64,000 nucleotides of DNA from Leptothrix sp. (in: b-proteobacteria) (GTDB lineage: Bacteria; Pseudomonadota; Gammaproteobacteria; Burkholderiales; Burkholderiaceae_C): NCBI GenBank assembly GCA_013822685.1, contig PNKV01000023.1, positions 1 to 64,000 on the forward strand. Reading direction: 5' to 3'. The notes beneath the pieces were generated by a model. That model was not told the origin of the DNA. It was given only the letters and a program-made list of their open reading frames with translations, and ran no database searches. Below, in pieces: positions 47,915 through 58,133 of the stretch. Both the position numbers and the translations under genes were made by a program. How positions within the stretch are numbered: the stretch's first letter is position 1; each line of letters opens with the position of its first letter.

Positions 47915-49921
47915 ATGTCATCGAAACCCAATCCTGTTCCCGCGTCCTCATCCACCAAACCCAGCACCAGCTACGGCGAATCGTCGATCCGCGTGCTCAA
48001 GGGCCTGGAGCCGGTCAAGCAGCGGCCGGGCATGTACACCCGCACCGACAACCCGCTGCACATCATCCAGGAGGTGATTGACAACGCGGCCGACGAAGCC
48101 TTGGCCGGTTTTGGCAAGCGCATCGCCGTCACCCTGCACACCGATGGCTCGATCAGTGTGGAAGACGATGGCCGAGGCATTCCCTTCGGCCTGCACCCTG
48201 AAGAGCAGGTGCCTGTGGTCGAGATCGTGTTCACGCGACTGCACGCTGGTGGCAAGTTCGACAAGGGGTCGGGCGGCGCCTACAGCTTCTCGGGTGGCTT
48301 GCACGGCGTGGGCGTGAGCGTGACCAATGCCTTGTCCACGCGGCTGCAAGTCACCGTTTACCGCGAAAAGCAAGTGGCCCAGCTGGCTTTCAGCGGCGGC
48401 GATGTGATCGAGGCCTTGACCGTGCGCCCGTTGGCCTCTGGCGAGCGCAAGAACGGCACCACCGCACGGGCCTGGCCCGACCCCAAATACTTTGAAAGCG
48501 CCGAGCTGCCCCGCACGGAGCTGATGCACACGCTGCGCAGCAAAGCCGTGCTGATGCCCGGCGTGACGATGACACTGACCACCGAGAAGACCGGTGAGAC
48601 GCTGACTTGGCTCTACAAAGGCGGCCTGCGCGATTACCTGACGCAGGCCCTGCACACCGACCCCATCATCCCGCTGTTCGAAGGCGAACAGTTCGCCACC
48701 GGTGGCGAGACCGAGAACTTCGCCGAAGGTGAGGGCGCCGCCTGGTGCGTGGCCTTCACTGAAGAAGGCGCCTCCATGCGTGAAAGCTACGTTAACCTGA
48801 TCCCCACGGTGGCGGGCGGCACGCACGAGGCGGGCCTGAAGGACGGCTTGTTCAACGCCATCAAGGGCTTCATCGAGATGCATTCGCTGATGCCCAAGGG
48901 CGTCAAGCTCATGCCCGACGACGTGTTCTCGCGCGCCAGCTTTGTGCTCAGTGCCAAGGTGCTTGATCCGCAATTCCAGGGCCAGACCAAGGAGCGCCTG
49001 AACAGCCGTGACGCGCTGCGCCTGGTCACCACCTACGTCAAGCCGTCGATGGAGTTGTGGCTGAACCAGCACGTGGACTATGGCAAGAAGCTGGCCGAGC
49101 TGGTCATCAAGCAGGCCCAGGCTCGCCAGAAGGCTGGCCAGAAGGTTGAGAAGAAAAAAGGTTCGGGCGTGGCCGTGCTGCCGGGCAAGCTCACCGACTG
49201 CGAAAGCCGCGACCTCAGCCTGAACGAGGTGTTTCTGGTGGAAGGCGATTCGGCCGGCGGCAGCGCGAAGATGGGCCGCAACAAAGAGACCCAGGCCATC
49301 CTGCCCTTGCGCGGCAAGGTGCTCAATGCCTGGGAGGTTGAGCGCGACCGCCTGTTCGCCAACAACGAAATTCACGACATCTCGGTGGCGATTGGCGTGG
49401 ACCCTCACGGTCCCAATGACTCGCCGGATCTGTCGGGCCTGCGCTATGGCAAGGTCTGCATCTTGTCAGACGCGGATGTAGACGGATCGCACATCCAGGT
49501 GCTGTTATTAACGCTGTTCTTCAGGCACTTCCCCAAGCTGATCGAGACCGGCCATATCTACGTGGCCCGCCCGCCTTTGTTCCGCGTGGATGCGCCAGCA
49601 CGTGGCAAGAAGCCCGCTGCCAAGCTGTATGCCTTGGACGAGGGCGAGTTGACCGCCACGCTGGACAAACTGCGCAAGGAAGGGTGCCGCGAAGGCGCCT
49701 GGTCCATCAGCCGCTTCAAGGGCCTGGGCGAGATGAACGCCGAGCAGCTGTGGGACACCACCTTGAACCCCGACACCCGCCGATTGTTGCCAGTGGCTTA
49801 CGGCGAGCCTGGTTTTGGCTCGACCGAGGTGTCATTCAACAAGCTGATGGGCAAAGGCGAAGCCGCCTCGCGCCGCGAACTCATGGAGCTGCATGGCGAC
49901 GAGGTGGAGATTGACATCTGA
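47915..49921 (+). CDS. parE: DNA topoisomerase IV subunit B
   Basis: 668 residues. The GHKL ATPase has EVIDNAADEAL, EDDGRGIPFGLHPEEQVPVV and the GGLHGVGVSVTNALS loop. The TOPRIM domain has FLVEGDSAGGSAKMGRNKET (Glu) and LSDADVDGSHIQVLLLTLFF (DxD). No long insert of the GyrB type is present and parC follows, so it is ParE rather than GyrB. It decatenates daughter chromosomes with ParC. Confidence 0.95.
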   Translation: MSSKPNPVPASSSTKPSTSYGESSIRVLKGLEPVKQRPGMYTRTDNPLHIIQEVIDNAADEALAGFGKRIAVTLHTDGSISVEDDGRGIPFGLHPEEQVPVVEIVFTRLHAGGKFDKGSGGAYSFSGGLHGVGVSVTNALSTRLQVTVYREKQVAQLAFSGGDVIEALTVRPLASGERKNGTTARAWPDPKYFESAELPRTELMHTLRSKAVLMPGVTMTLTTEKTGETLTWLYKGGLRDYLTQALHTDPIIPLFEGEQFATGGETENFAEGEGAAWCVAFTEEGASMRESYVNLIPTVAGGTHEAGLKDGLFNAIKGFIEMHSLMPKGVKLMPDDVFSRASFVLSAKVLDPQFQGQTKERLNSRDALRLVTTYVKPSMELWLNQHVDYGKKLAELVIKQAQARQKAGQKVEKKKGSGVAVLPGKLTDCESRDLSLNEVFLVEGDSAGGSAKMGRNKETQAILPLRGKVLNAWEVERDRLFANNEIHDISVAIGVDPHGPNDSPDLSGLRYGKVCILSDADVDGSHIQVLLLTLFFRHFPKLIETGHIYVARPPLFRVDAPARGKKPAAKLYALDEGELTATLDKLRKEGCREGAWSISRFKGLGEMNAEQLWDTTLNPDTRRLLPVAYGEPGFGSTEVSFNKLMGKGEAASRRELMELHGDEVEIDI

Positions 49922-49927
49922 GATCAA

Positions 49928-50149
49928 TCAAGCCTTGCGGCCGCCGCCAACCAGCAGCAGACCACCCACCACAATGGCGCCCACACCAGCCCACAAGGGA
50001 ATGTTGACGGTTTCTTTTTCCTTGACGTTCAGCTCCAGCGGACCGAGCTTCACGGCCGATGTGTCCTTGGTGTAGCTGAAGCCGCCATAGGTGAGACCCA
50101 GGATGCCTGCAACGATGATGGCAATGGCCAGGATTTTGATGCTGTTCAT
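49928..50149 (-). CDS. DUF3185 family small membrane protein, 73 aa
   Basis: Two hydrophobic helices (IKILAIAIIVAGILGLTYGG and IPLWAGVGAIVVGGLLLVGG) flank a charged loop with LGPLELNVKEKETVNIP. This is the DUF3185 pattern; function unknown. It lies on the opposite strand between parE and parC, convergent with parE (6 bp) and divergent from parC. Confidence 0.87.
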   Translation of the reverse strand: MNSIKILAIAIIVAGILGLTYGGFSYTKDTSAVKLGPLELNVKEKETVNIPLWAGVGAIVVGGLLLVGGGRKA

Positions 50150-50282
50150 GTCAGTACCGCCAAATAGGTTGTGATGTGTTCACTGTGACCTCAAACCCGA
50201 TGGCAAACCATCAGCCGTGTCTGCTTTGCCTGTCAGCGTTGTCCGACACAAAAAAATACCGATTGGTTTCGACCACACCAAG

Positions 50283-52610
50283 ATGACCCAGCAAACCATT
50301 GACTTCCTCCCGCCGCCGCCACCCTCTGACGATGGTGAGTCGCTGACCCTGTCGCACTACGCTGAGCGTGCGTATCTGGAATACGCGCTGAGCGTGGTGA
50401 AGGGGCGCGCCTTGCCCGATGTGTGCGATGGCCAGAAGCCCGTGCAGCGCCGCATCCTGTACTCGATGGACCGCATGGGTCTGAGCTTTGCGGGCAACAC
50501 TGGCGCCAAGCCCGTCAAAAGCGCCCGCGTGGTGGGCGATGTGCTGGGCAAGTACCACCCGCACGGTGACACCGCGGCCTACGATGCCATGGTGCGCATG
50601 GCGCAAGATTTCGCGCTGCGCTACCCGTTGATCGACGGCCAGGGCAACTTCGGTAGCCGCGATGGCGACGGTGCTGCCGCCATGCGGTACACCGAGGCGC
50701 GGCTGGCGCCCATCGCCCGCCTGCTGCTCGATGAAATCGACATGGGCACGGTGGATTTCATCCCCACCTACGACGGCTCGTTTGAAGAGCCTAAGCAGTT
50801 GCCGGCGCGCCTGCCTTTCGTGCTGCTGAACGGTGCCAGCGGCATCGCCGTGGGCCTGGCCACCGAGATCCCCAGCCACAACCTGCGCGAGGTGTCCAAC
50901 GCCGCTGTCGCGTTGATCCGCAACGACAAACTGCCTGATGAGGAACTGTTCGGCCACATTCAGGGCCCTGACTTTCCGGGTGGCGGCCAGATCATCTCCA
51001 GCCCACAAGACATCCAGGATGCCTACCGCAGTGGCCGTGGCAGCCTGAAGGTGCGCGCCCGCTGGAAGATCGAGGATCTGGCTCGCGGGCAATGGCAACT
51101 GGTGGTCACTGAGTTGCCGCATGGCACCAGCTCACAAAAGGTGCTGGAAGAGATTGAGGAGTTGACCAACCCCAAGGTCAAGACGGGCAAGAAGGCCCTG
51201 ACGGCCGAGCAAACCCAGCTGAAAACCACCGTGCTGTCGGTGCTCGATGCCGTGCGCGATGAATCGAGCAAGGACGCGGCCGTGCGCTTGGTGTTCGAGC
51301 CCAAGACCCGCACGGTGGAACAGCAAGAGCTGATCACCACCTTGCTGGCCCACACCAGCCTGGAAACATCCTCGCCGATCAACATGACGATGGTGGGCGC
51401 CGATGGCCGGCCCACCCTGAAGAGCCTGCGCCAGGTGTTGCTGGAGTGGATCGGTTTCCGCATGGACACCGTGACCCGCCGCACCAGCCACCGCCTGGGC
51501 AAGGTGCTGGACCGCATCCACATCCTTGAAGGCCGTCAGCTTGTTCTGCTGAACATCGACGAGGTGATCCGCATCATCCGCGAGAGCGACGAGCCCAAGG
51601 CGGCGCTGATTGAGCGCTTCAAGCTCAGTGATCGGCAAGCCGACGACATCCTGGACATCCGCCTGCGCCAACTGGCAAGGCTGGAAGCCATCAAGATCGA
51701 GCAAGAGCTGGCCGAGCTGCGAACCGAAGAAGCCAAGCTGCGCGACATTCTGGACAACCCCAGCGTGCTCAAGCGCACCGTGATCAAAGAGATCGAGGCT
51801 GACACCAAGCAGTTTGGTGACGAGCGCCGCACCCTGATCCAGGCCGAGAAGCGCGCCGTGGCCGAGGTCAAGGTGATCGACGAACCCGTGACCGTGGTGG
51901 TCAGCCAGAAGGGCTGGGTGCGCGCGCGCACTGGCCATGGACACGATCCCGCCAGCTTCGCATTCAAGGCGGGCGACGGCCTGTACGGCACCATGGAATG
52001 CCGCACCGTTGATCCGATGATCGTGATCGGCAGCAATGGGCGCGTCTACAGCCTGCAGGTCAGCGCCTTGCCCGGCGCGCGGGGCGATGGCTCACCCATC
52101 ACCAGCATGATTGAACTGGAGTCGGGCACGCAGCCCGTGCATTACCTGGCCGGCGCCGTGGACCAGACGCTGTTGCTGGCCAACACCGGCGGCTTTGGCC
52201 TGCTGGCCAAGATGGGCGACCTCATCACCCGCCAGAAGGGTGGCAAAGGCTTCTTGACGCTGGACCAAGGCAACTACGTGTTGCCGCCCGTGCTGGTGCA
52301 GCCCACGCACACCCAGGTGGCCTGCCTGGCCCAGGGTGGCCGCATGCTGGTGTTTGCGCTGGACGAGCTCAAGCTGCAATCCAATGGCGGGCGTGGCCTG
52401 ACCTTGATGGACGTGGATGCGAAGAAGGATCCGCTGATCTCGGTGACCACGGCGCACAACGGCGTCAAGGTGATCGGCTCTGGTCGCGGCGGCAAGGACA
52501 AGGAAGAAGACGTGCGTAACTCAGGCTATGCCGCCCACATCGGCAAGCGCGCCCGCAAGGGCAAGGCCGTGGATGGCCTGCAAAAGGTGATGAGGGTGCT
52601 GCCGCTTTGA
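50283..52610 (+). CDS. parC: DNA topoisomerase IV subunit A
   Basis: 775 residues from ATG 50283. The winged-helix and active-site region has [20 protein letters not shown] and [20 protein letters not shown], whose Tyr is the DNA-linking residue. The C-terminal beta-pinwheel is present ([18 protein letters not shown] ending). Quinolone positions equal to E. coli Ser80 and Glu84 are Thr and Asp here. It works with ParE. It is convergent with the kinase gene, seven bases apart. Confidence 0.95.
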   Translation: MTQQTIDFLPPPPPSDDGESLTLSHYAERAYLEYALSVVKGRALPDVCDGQKPVQRRILYSMDRMGLSFAGNTGAKPVKSARVVGDVLGKYHPHGDTAAYDAMVRMAQDFALRYPLIDGQGNFGSRDGDGAAAMRYTEARLAPIARLLLDEIDMGTVDFIPTYDGSFEEPKQLPARLPFVLLNGASGIAVGLATEIPSHNLREVSNAAVALIRNDKLPDEELFGHIQGPDFPGGGQIISSPQDIQDAYRSGRGSLKVRARWKIEDLARGQWQLVVTELPHGTSSQKVLEEIEELTNPKVKTGKKALTAEQTQLKTTVLSVLDAVRDESSKDAAVRLVFEPKTRTVEQQELITTLLAHTSLETSSPINMTMVGADGRPTLKSLRQVLLEWIGFRMDTVTRRTSHRLGKVLDRIHILEGRQLVLLNIDEVIRIIRESDEPKAALIERFKLSDRQADDILDIRLRQLARLEAIKIEQELAELRTEEAKLRDILDNPSVLKRTVIKEIEADTKQFGDERRTLIQAEKRAVAEVKVIDEPVTVVVSQKGWVRARTGHGHDPASFAFKAGDGLYGTMECRTVDPMIVIGSNGRVYSLQVSALPGARGDGSPITSMIELESGTQPVHYLAGAVDQTLLLANTGGFGLLAKMGDLITRQKGGKGFLTLDQGNYVLPPVLVQPTHTQVACLAQGGRMLVFALDELKLQSNGGRGLTLMDVDAKKDPLISVTTAHNGVKVIGSGRGGKDKEEDVRNSGYAAHIGKRARKGKAVDGLQKVMRVLPL

Positions 52611-52617
52611 CCTGCGG

Positions 52618-54039
52618 TTAAAAAGGCAGGACCCGCACCACCGTGACCGAGCATTCCGCCTCGGCCACCACCTGGGCCGACACGCTGCCCAGGTAGCGCC
52701 GCAACGTTGAGTTGCCGCGCGCGCCCATCACGATGTGGTCAATTTGGTTGCGCGTGGCGAACTCGACAATGGCGGCGGCCGTGTCGGGCGCCTCCAGCAC
52801 ATGGAAGGTCAGGCGCTGGTCTTCCATCTTCAATGATTGCTGCAAAGGCCGCGCCCAGTGCTTGATGGCCACCAGCTGCTGCACGTGCAGGCTGTTGCCC
52901 GCATCGTCGGTCAGCTTGTCCATGCCCACGCGGTTGGTCTTCATGACGCTGACACAGGCCAGCCGCGCCCTGGGCTCGATCTGCAAGATGCGGCCCACGG
53001 TGGTCAGCAGTTTTTGCTGCAACTCCAGCGGGCTCGATTTCAAGCCGATGGCCACCATGATGATGGGGCTGCGGTCTACCTGCGAGGTGGCCGTGATGTC
53101 GCCTTTGGGCTCGGCGCCCATGGCCTTGAACCAGCGCCCAAAGGTGGTGACGGGCCCGGCCTTGATCAGCTTGGTGGCGCGGCCTGTCAAGGCCACCTGG
53201 TCGGGGTTTTGCAAATCGAAGGCCAGCTGCGCAGCGGTCTGGTAGCGGCTGTCGGGGTCGACCTCCAGGCAACGCAGCACGATCTCCTGGAACCATGCAG
53301 GCAGGTCAGGGCGCGAGGCCCGCGGCGGCATGGGCTCGGTGTACAGGCGCTTGCGCAAGCCGACCACGGTGGTGGGTTGGCCAAAGGGCCGCTCGCCGGT
53401 GGCCAGGTGGTACAGCATCACGCCCAGCGCGAACAGGTCACTGCGAGGATCAGTGCGCACGAACTGGACCTGCTCGGGCGACATGTAGGGCGCGGTGCCC
53501 ATCGGCAAAGTGAACTCTTCTTCCAGCAAATCGGGCAACTGGTCGTGGCGCGACAGGCCAAAGTCCACCAGCACCGCCTCGCCCGATTCGCGGAACATGA
53601 TGTTGCTGGGTTTGATGTCCAGGTGCACCACATGCTGCGAGTGAAGGGCGTGCAAGGCCTGCGCCACGCTGGCCCCAAGGCGCGCGATCTCGTCCAACGG
53701 CAAGGGCGCTTGCAGCAGGCGTGGCCGCAAAGTCTCGCCGCTAAGGCGCTCCATCACGATGTAAGGCTGCCGGGTAAAGTCACCCCGCGCCACGTAGCGA
53801 GGCACATGCGGCCCGCTCAGGCGCGGCATGATCATCCTCTCTACCTCAAAGCCCACGATGCTGGCCGGATCCTCGCCACCCTTGATGCGCGGCACTTTCA
53901 TGATCAAGGGGATGTCGGTGGGGTCATCCAGCGCCGTCACCGACCACAAATGCGCCATGCCGCCTTGGTGCAGGCGCTCGTCCAAGCGGAAGCCATCGAT
54001 GACCTGGCCGGCTTCAAGCCGGGTCGGCTCAGTGGCCAT
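52618..54039 (-). CDS. Ser/Thr protein kinase fused to a universal stress protein domain
   Basis: 473 residues. The kinase domain (about 14-285) has a Gly-loop (LHQGGMAHLW), a Lys in IPLIMKVP, HLDIKPSNIMF as catalytic loop (non-RD), VDFGLSRHD as the DFG and GTAPYMSPEQ. A linker then leads to a UspA-type domain (about 325-472) ending HIVMGARGNSTLRRYLGSVS then VVAEAECSVTVVRV. So one protein joins phosphorylation and nucleotide/stress sensing. It overlaps the metallophosphoesterase by 11 bp, so the two are made together. Targets are unknown. Confidence 0.92.
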   Translation of the reverse strand: MATEPTRLEAGQVIDGFRLDERLHQGGMAHLWSVTALDDPTDIPLIMKVPRIKGGEDPASIVGFEVERMIMPRLSGPHVPRYVARGDFTRQPYIVMERLSGETLRPRLLQAPLPLDEIARLGASVAQALHALHSQHVVHLDIKPSNIMFRESGEAVLVDFGLSRHDQLPDLLEEEFTLPMGTAPYMSPEQVQFVRTDPRSDLFALGVMLYHLATGERPFGQPTTVVGLRKRLYTEPMPPRASRPDLPAWFQEIVLRCLEVDPDSRYQTAAQLAFDLQNPDQVALTGRATKLIKAGPVTTFGRWFKAMGAEPKGDITATSQVDRSPIIMVAIGLKSSPLELQQKLLTTVGRILQIEPRARLACVSVMKTNRVGMDKLTDDAGNSLHVQQLVAIKHWARPLQQSLKMEDQRLTFHVLEAPDTAAAIVEFATRNQIDHIVMGARGNSTLRRYLGSVSAQVVAEAECSVTVVRVLPF

Positions 54040-54772
54040 GCTTCAACCTCTCGGCATGGTGGCTGGGCAGCCCGGCCGCGATGATGCGCCTGGCCGCTTC
54101 TTCATGGTCATAAGGCACGCGGTGAAAGGTCAAGGTCTCGCTGTCGGTATCAAACAGGGCATAGCAGGCGGCAGGATTGCCATCGCGCGGCTGGCCCACC
54201 GAACCGGGAATGGCCAGCCAGCGCCGCGCTGGCGACAACTCGATGGGCACGCCCGCCACAGGGCTGAACTCGCCCGACTTGCCCGTGCCGCTGAGGTGGT
54301 ACAGGCAGGGCTGGTGCATGTGGCCGCAAAAAATGAAACGTTGGTCGGTCGAGAACAGGCTGCGTGTGGCCTCCACCCGGTTGTGGATGTAGCCCCAGTT
54401 GACGGGATCGTGGGCGTTGGCGTGGGTCATCAGGCAGGGGCCCACGGTTGCGGTCAGGGGCAGGCATGTCAGAAAGACGTGCTGCTCTTGGGTGAGTTGT
54501 TGGCGCGTCCATTCAAGGGAAGGCACGACGTGGCCGGCCAGGTCGGCGCTGCCATGGCCATCAATGGCATCGTCGTGGTTGCCGCGCACGGCGATTGCTC
54601 CTTGTCGCAGTTGATCGCGCACGAAGTCCACGGTCCAGGCCGGGTCCGCGCCGTAGTCCACGTAATCGCCCAGCAACACCAACTGGTCAAACCCCTGCTC
54701 TTGGGCATGGGCCCACACCGCCTCGGTGGCCTGGCGATTGGCGTGCAAGTCAGACAACAGCGCGAGCTTCAT
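54029..54772 (-). CDS. metallophosphoesterase family protein
   Basis: 247 residues with the whole calcineurin-like metal set: SDLHAN, LLGDYVDYG, RGNHDD, LMTHAN and FCGHMHQP. It could be a protein phosphatase or a nucleotide/phosphodiester hydrolase of the YfcE type. The gene comes first in a two-gene operon with the Ser/Thr kinase-Usp fusion (11-bp overlap), so it may reverse the kinase's action. No Shine-Dalgarno of note. It is divergent from the sensor kinase, 139 bp apart. Confidence 0.9.
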   Translation of the reverse strand: MKLALLSDLHANRQATEAVWAHAQEQGFDQLVLLGDYVDYGADPAWTVDFVRDQLRQGAIAVRGNHDDAIDGHGSADLAGHVVPSLEWTRQQLTQEQHVFLTCLPLTATVGPCLMTHANAHDPVNWGYIHNRVEATRSLFSTDQRFIFCGHMHQPCLYHLSGTGKSGEFSPVAGVPIELSPARRWLAIPGSVGQPRDGNPAACYALFDTDSETLTFHRVPYDHEEAARRIIAAGLPSHHAERLKHGH

Positions 54773-54911
54773 GGCTAAGAGAGGGCGTCCATTGAACGAG
54801 TCTAGACTGGATCAGCCTTAAGGGTCTTCCCCACTCACATTTTCGGCCGTCAAAGGGCGTCATGTACCAGAATGACATGTGGGTGGCGTTCAGCCGGAGA
54901 GCCAAATCAAG

Positions 54912-57815
54912 ATGAGTTTGAGCCTTTCAAGTCGGGTGTTGCTGCAAGTGGGGCTGCTGATGGCGGCCGCAACGGGCTTGACGACGGCCCTCATCTACCG
55001 CGACACCCTGCAAGACGTTCGGGCCTTGACCGCCCAGAACCTGCAAGAGGTTCTGGCGGCACGCCATGAACTGGACGCCCAGCCTTTCCAGTTTGCCCAA
55101 GACAACACACTGCGCCTGCGCAACGCTTGGCTGGAGCGCTTGCAAGCCAAGGGCAATGTGGACCCGAAAGCCGAGTTCAATGCCTGGTTGGTGCGTGACA
55201 GTGATGGCGTGACGCGGGTGCGCCCGGAGCGTGATGACCACCTGCGCCTGCCCAGCGTGGGCCTGCTGTCCGGCGTCCAACACGATGCCTTGCTGCGCCG
55301 CCAGGTGATGACAGCGTTTGAGCTGCTGCGCGAGTGGGGCCCGCTGATGACGGAGCGCTACTACTCGGCCTACATCGCCTTGCAGGGCAAGGGCATCATC
55401 ATGTATTCGCCCAGCGTGAATTGGGGCCGGCTGGTGGACAAGGACACCAATGAACTCAACTACGCGCCCGTGCGTGATGCGTCGCCCAGCCGCAATCCAA
55501 AACGAGCCAGCACCTGGACCGATCTGTACTTTGACGACAAGGCGCGCACCTGGATGGTCTCTGCCGTGGTGCCGATCGATGTGGATGGCCAGTGGGTGGG
55601 CCTGGCAAGCCAGGACGTCTCGATCGACGCTTTGATCAACCGCACCATCCAGCAGACCACCCAGGGCGTCTACAGCCTGATCTTCAATGACAAAGGCGAC
55701 TTGATCGCGCACCCTCACTTGATGGAGAAGATCAAGGCAGCGAAGGGCGAACTCAAGCTCGACGCCTTGCAAGACCCGGTGCTGACCGAGATCTACCGGC
55801 AGGTGAAGCAGGCAGGCCAGGCCCCAGTGGTGAGGGACACCAGCGACCAAACACTGGTGCTGGGCATTGCCCACATCCCCGGGCCCAATTGGTATTCGGT
55901 GACCGTGTACCCGCGCGGCGTGGTGGACCAACTGGCCATGAACGCGGCGCGCAATGTGGTCTTGCTGGGCAGCTTGGCGCTGTTGGCGCAGCTGCTGCTG
56001 TTGGCTTGGATCGTGCAGCGCCAGATCAGCCGGCCTTTGCGCCACCTTCAAACGGCCACAGATGCCATCGAGGCGGGGCAAGCCCCTCGCGTGTTGTCCA
56101 AGCGACGGGACGATGAATTGGGCCAGCTGTCGGAAAGCTTCAACCGCATGGCGCTGGCGGTGCGTTCGCAGGTGAAGTCGCTGAAAGAGAAAGAGTCCTA
56201 CCTGCGCCTGTTGATCGACACCTTGGCCGAAGGCATGGTGGTGCGTGAGCGCAGCCTCAAGTTGCTGGATTTCAATGATTCGGCGCTGACCTTGTATGGG
56301 GTGACCCGAGAGCAGGCCACGGCCGTGACGGCCACGGGTGATCCGGTCCGGTATGGCATCAGGCAATTTCGGCCGGATGGCAGCGAGTACGCCCCCAACG
56401 AGTTGCCCTTCCAACGCATGATGGAAACCCGCCAGCCGGTGCGTGGCGAGTTGATCAGAATCCAGCGCAGTGATGGCACCAGCATTTGGGGTTCGGTGAA
56501 CGTGTCGCCCCTGTACCGCGAGGGCGAAGACGCGCCCTATGCAGGCATGACCGTCATCAACGATGTCACGCGCTACATCAAGGCCGAGCAGGAACTCCGA
56601 GCCGCCAACGAAGAGCTGGAGCGGCGTGTGCAGGCGCGCACCACTGAGTTGCAGCAGGCCAAGGAAGAAGCCGAGCACGCCAGCCGCGCCAAGACCGAGT
56701 TCCTGTCAGGCATGAGCCATGAGTTGCGCACGCCCTTGAACGCCATCCTGGGCTTCGCACAATTGCTGGCCTTGGCCAGGCCGCCGCTCAGCGAGGCTGA
56801 TCTGCACAAGGTGCGCCAGATCGAGGCTGCCGGCTGGCACCTGCTTGAGTTGATCAACGAGGTGCTGGATTTGGCCAGCATCGAGGCGGGCGCCGTGGGC
56901 ACGTCCATGGAGCCCCTGGAACTGGGCTTGGTCATCGAGGAGACCGTGGAGATGGTGGCCCCTGTGGCCGAGGAGCGCAATGTGCTGCTCCTCAACCGCG
57001 GCAGTCCGGGCCAGGCAAGGTGGGTGGTGGCCGACCGCAAACGGCTCAAGCAAGTGCTGAGCAACCTGCTGTCCAATGGCGTGAAGTACAACCGTGATCA
57101 GGGCACGGTGACGGTGACCGTGGAGCCAGGCGAGCCGGGGCAGGTGGTGCTGGTGGTGAGCGACACCGGACGCGGTTTGACGCCGCAGCAACTTGATCGC
57201 CTGTTCCAACCCTTCACGCGGTTCGAGACCGAAGGCGAGGTGATCCAGGGCACGGGCATCGGCCTGGTGATCACGCGCCGGCTGGTCGAATTGATGGGCG
57301 GGCAGCTGACGGTGGAATCATCGCCCGGCCAAGGGTCGGCGTTCCGGGTTCACCTGAAAGCGGCCACACCACCGGCCGGCGTGGCCGAGAAACTGGCGAT
57401 GGTCGAGGGGAATTCCCTTGTATGGCCAGGGGTGATGGCCGAAAGCCGATTGCTCTATGTCGAGGATAATCCGTCCAACGTGGAGTTGTTCACTGGCGTG
57501 ATGGCTCTGCAAACGGGTTACCGGGTCGAGGTGGCCACAGACGGGTTGCAAGGTTTGGCGATGGCCCGGGCCAACCCGCCCGACCTGGCGGTGATCGACA
57601 TCAATTTGCCGGGCATTGATGGCATTGAGCTTTGCCGCCGTTTGAAGGGTGATCCCGCCACGCGCCACATCCCTTTGATTGCGCTGAGTGCCAATGCCAT
57701 GCCCAGTGACGTGGCGAAAGCCCAGCGTGCAGGGTTTGATGTTTACCTCACCAAACCTTTGAATGTCGTCCAGCTTTTTTCTGAAATCGACCGAATGTTG
57801 AACCAGCGCGAATAA
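54912..57815 (+). CDS. hybrid sensor histidine kinase/response regulator
   Basis: 967 residues. Order: TM helix (7-28), dCache-like periplasmic sensor (about 30-330), TM helix (about 350-375), HAMP (376-430), PAS (about 445-560), HisKA with His603 (SGMSHELRTPLNAILGFAQ), HATPase_c with N, G1 and G2 boxes (NLLSNGVKYN, VSDTGRGLTPQQ, GTGIGLVITRRL) and a C-terminal receiver domain with Asp896 in VIDINLPGIDG. It should sense a periplasmic ligand. No output DNA-binding domain is present. The H-NS-like gene starts 21 bp downstream. Confidence 0.93.
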   Translation: MSLSLSSRVLLQVGLLMAAATGLTTALIYRDTLQDVRALTAQNLQEVLAARHELDAQPFQFAQDNTLRLRNAWLERLQAKGNVDPKAEFNAWLVRDSDGVTRVRPERDDHLRLPSVGLLSGVQHDALLRRQVMTAFELLREWGPLMTERYYSAYIALQGKGIIMYSPSVNWGRLVDKDTNELNYAPVRDASPSRNPKRASTWTDLYFDDKARTWMVSAVVPIDVDGQWVGLASQDVSIDALINRTIQQTTQGVYSLIFNDKGDLIAHPHLMEKIKAAKGELKLDALQDPVLTEIYRQVKQAGQAPVVRDTSDQTLVLGIAHIPGPNWYSVTVYPRGVVDQLAMNAARNVVLLGSLALLAQLLLLAWIVQRQISRPLRHLQTATDAIEAGQAPRVLSKRRDDELGQLSESFNRMALAVRSQVKSLKEKESYLRLLIDTLAEGMVVRERSLKLLDFNDSALTLYGVTREQATAVTATGDPVRYGIRQFRPDGSEYAPNELPFQRMMETRQPVRGELIRIQRSDGTSIWGSVNVSPLYREGEDAPYAGMTVINDVTRYIKAEQELRAANEELERRVQARTTELQQAKEEAEHASRAKTEFLSGMSHELRTPLNAILGFAQLLALARPPLSEADLHKVRQIEAAGWHLLELINEVLDLASIEAGAVGTSMEPLELGLVIEETVEMVAPVAEERNVLLLNRGSPGQARWVVADRKRLKQVLSNLLSNGVKYNRDQGTVTVTVEPGEPGQVVLVVSDTGRGLTPQQLDRLFQPFTRFETEGEVIQGTGIGLVITRRLVELMGGQLTVESSPGQGSAFRVHLKAATPPAGVAEKLAMVEGNSLVWPGVMAESRLLYVEDNPSNVELFTGVMALQTGYRVEVATDGLQGLAMARANPPDLAVIDINLPGIDGIELCRRLKGDPATRHIPLIALSANAMPSDVAKAQRAGFDVYLTKPLNVVQLFSEIDRMLNQRE

Positions 57816-57836
57816 TGATTCCATATTGAAAAAACC

Positions 57837-58121
57837 ATGTTGACCGCAGAACAAGAAGCAGTACTGCGTTCGATCAAGAAACTCCTCGATTTCTGGCAAA
57901 TATCGCCCGATGAATTGGGCATCGAAGAGTCGGAGATGATCGTTCGCCAACCCGAGCCAGCGCCGATGCCGGCAGGCCCCAAATACAAGCATCCCCACAC
58001 AGGTGAAACCTGGAATGGCGAAGGCTCACAACCCCCATGGATACGCGAAGCCTTGACCAAGGAAGGTTTCACGGTCGAGGAACTGCGCCTGGCCACGCCT
58101 TCACCCGAGCAGGTTTCCTGA
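57837..58121 (+). CDS. short H-NS-like nucleoid protein, 94 aa
   Basis: The C-terminal half (KYKHPHTGETWNGEGSQPPW then IREALTKEGFTVEEL) is the H-NS family DNA-binding motif, which has the form Y-x-x-P-x-T-G-x-T-W-x-G-x-G. The N-terminal half is a short helical segment (LRSIKKLLDFWQISPDELGI), much shorter than the usual coiled-coil dimerisation domain. It is probably a variant H-NS/MvaT-type protein. No Shine-Dalgarno precedes the ATG. It ends 12 bp before a terminator. It could share the kinase transcript. Confidence 0.78.
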   Translation: MLTAEQEAVLRSIKKLLDFWQISPDELGIEESEMIVRQPEPAPMPAGPKYKHPHTGETWNGEGSQPPWIREALTKEGFTVEELRLATPSPEQVS

Positions 58122-58133
58122 TCGCAGGAACAT

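Noticed and set aside
47948-49408. 486-residue minus-strand ORF inside parE
   Set aside because: Antisense to parE with no domain features.
54927-56678. 583-residue minus-strand ORF inside the hybrid kinase
   Set aside because: Antisense to a gene with a full set of kinase motifs; His/Gln/Ala-rich shadow composition.
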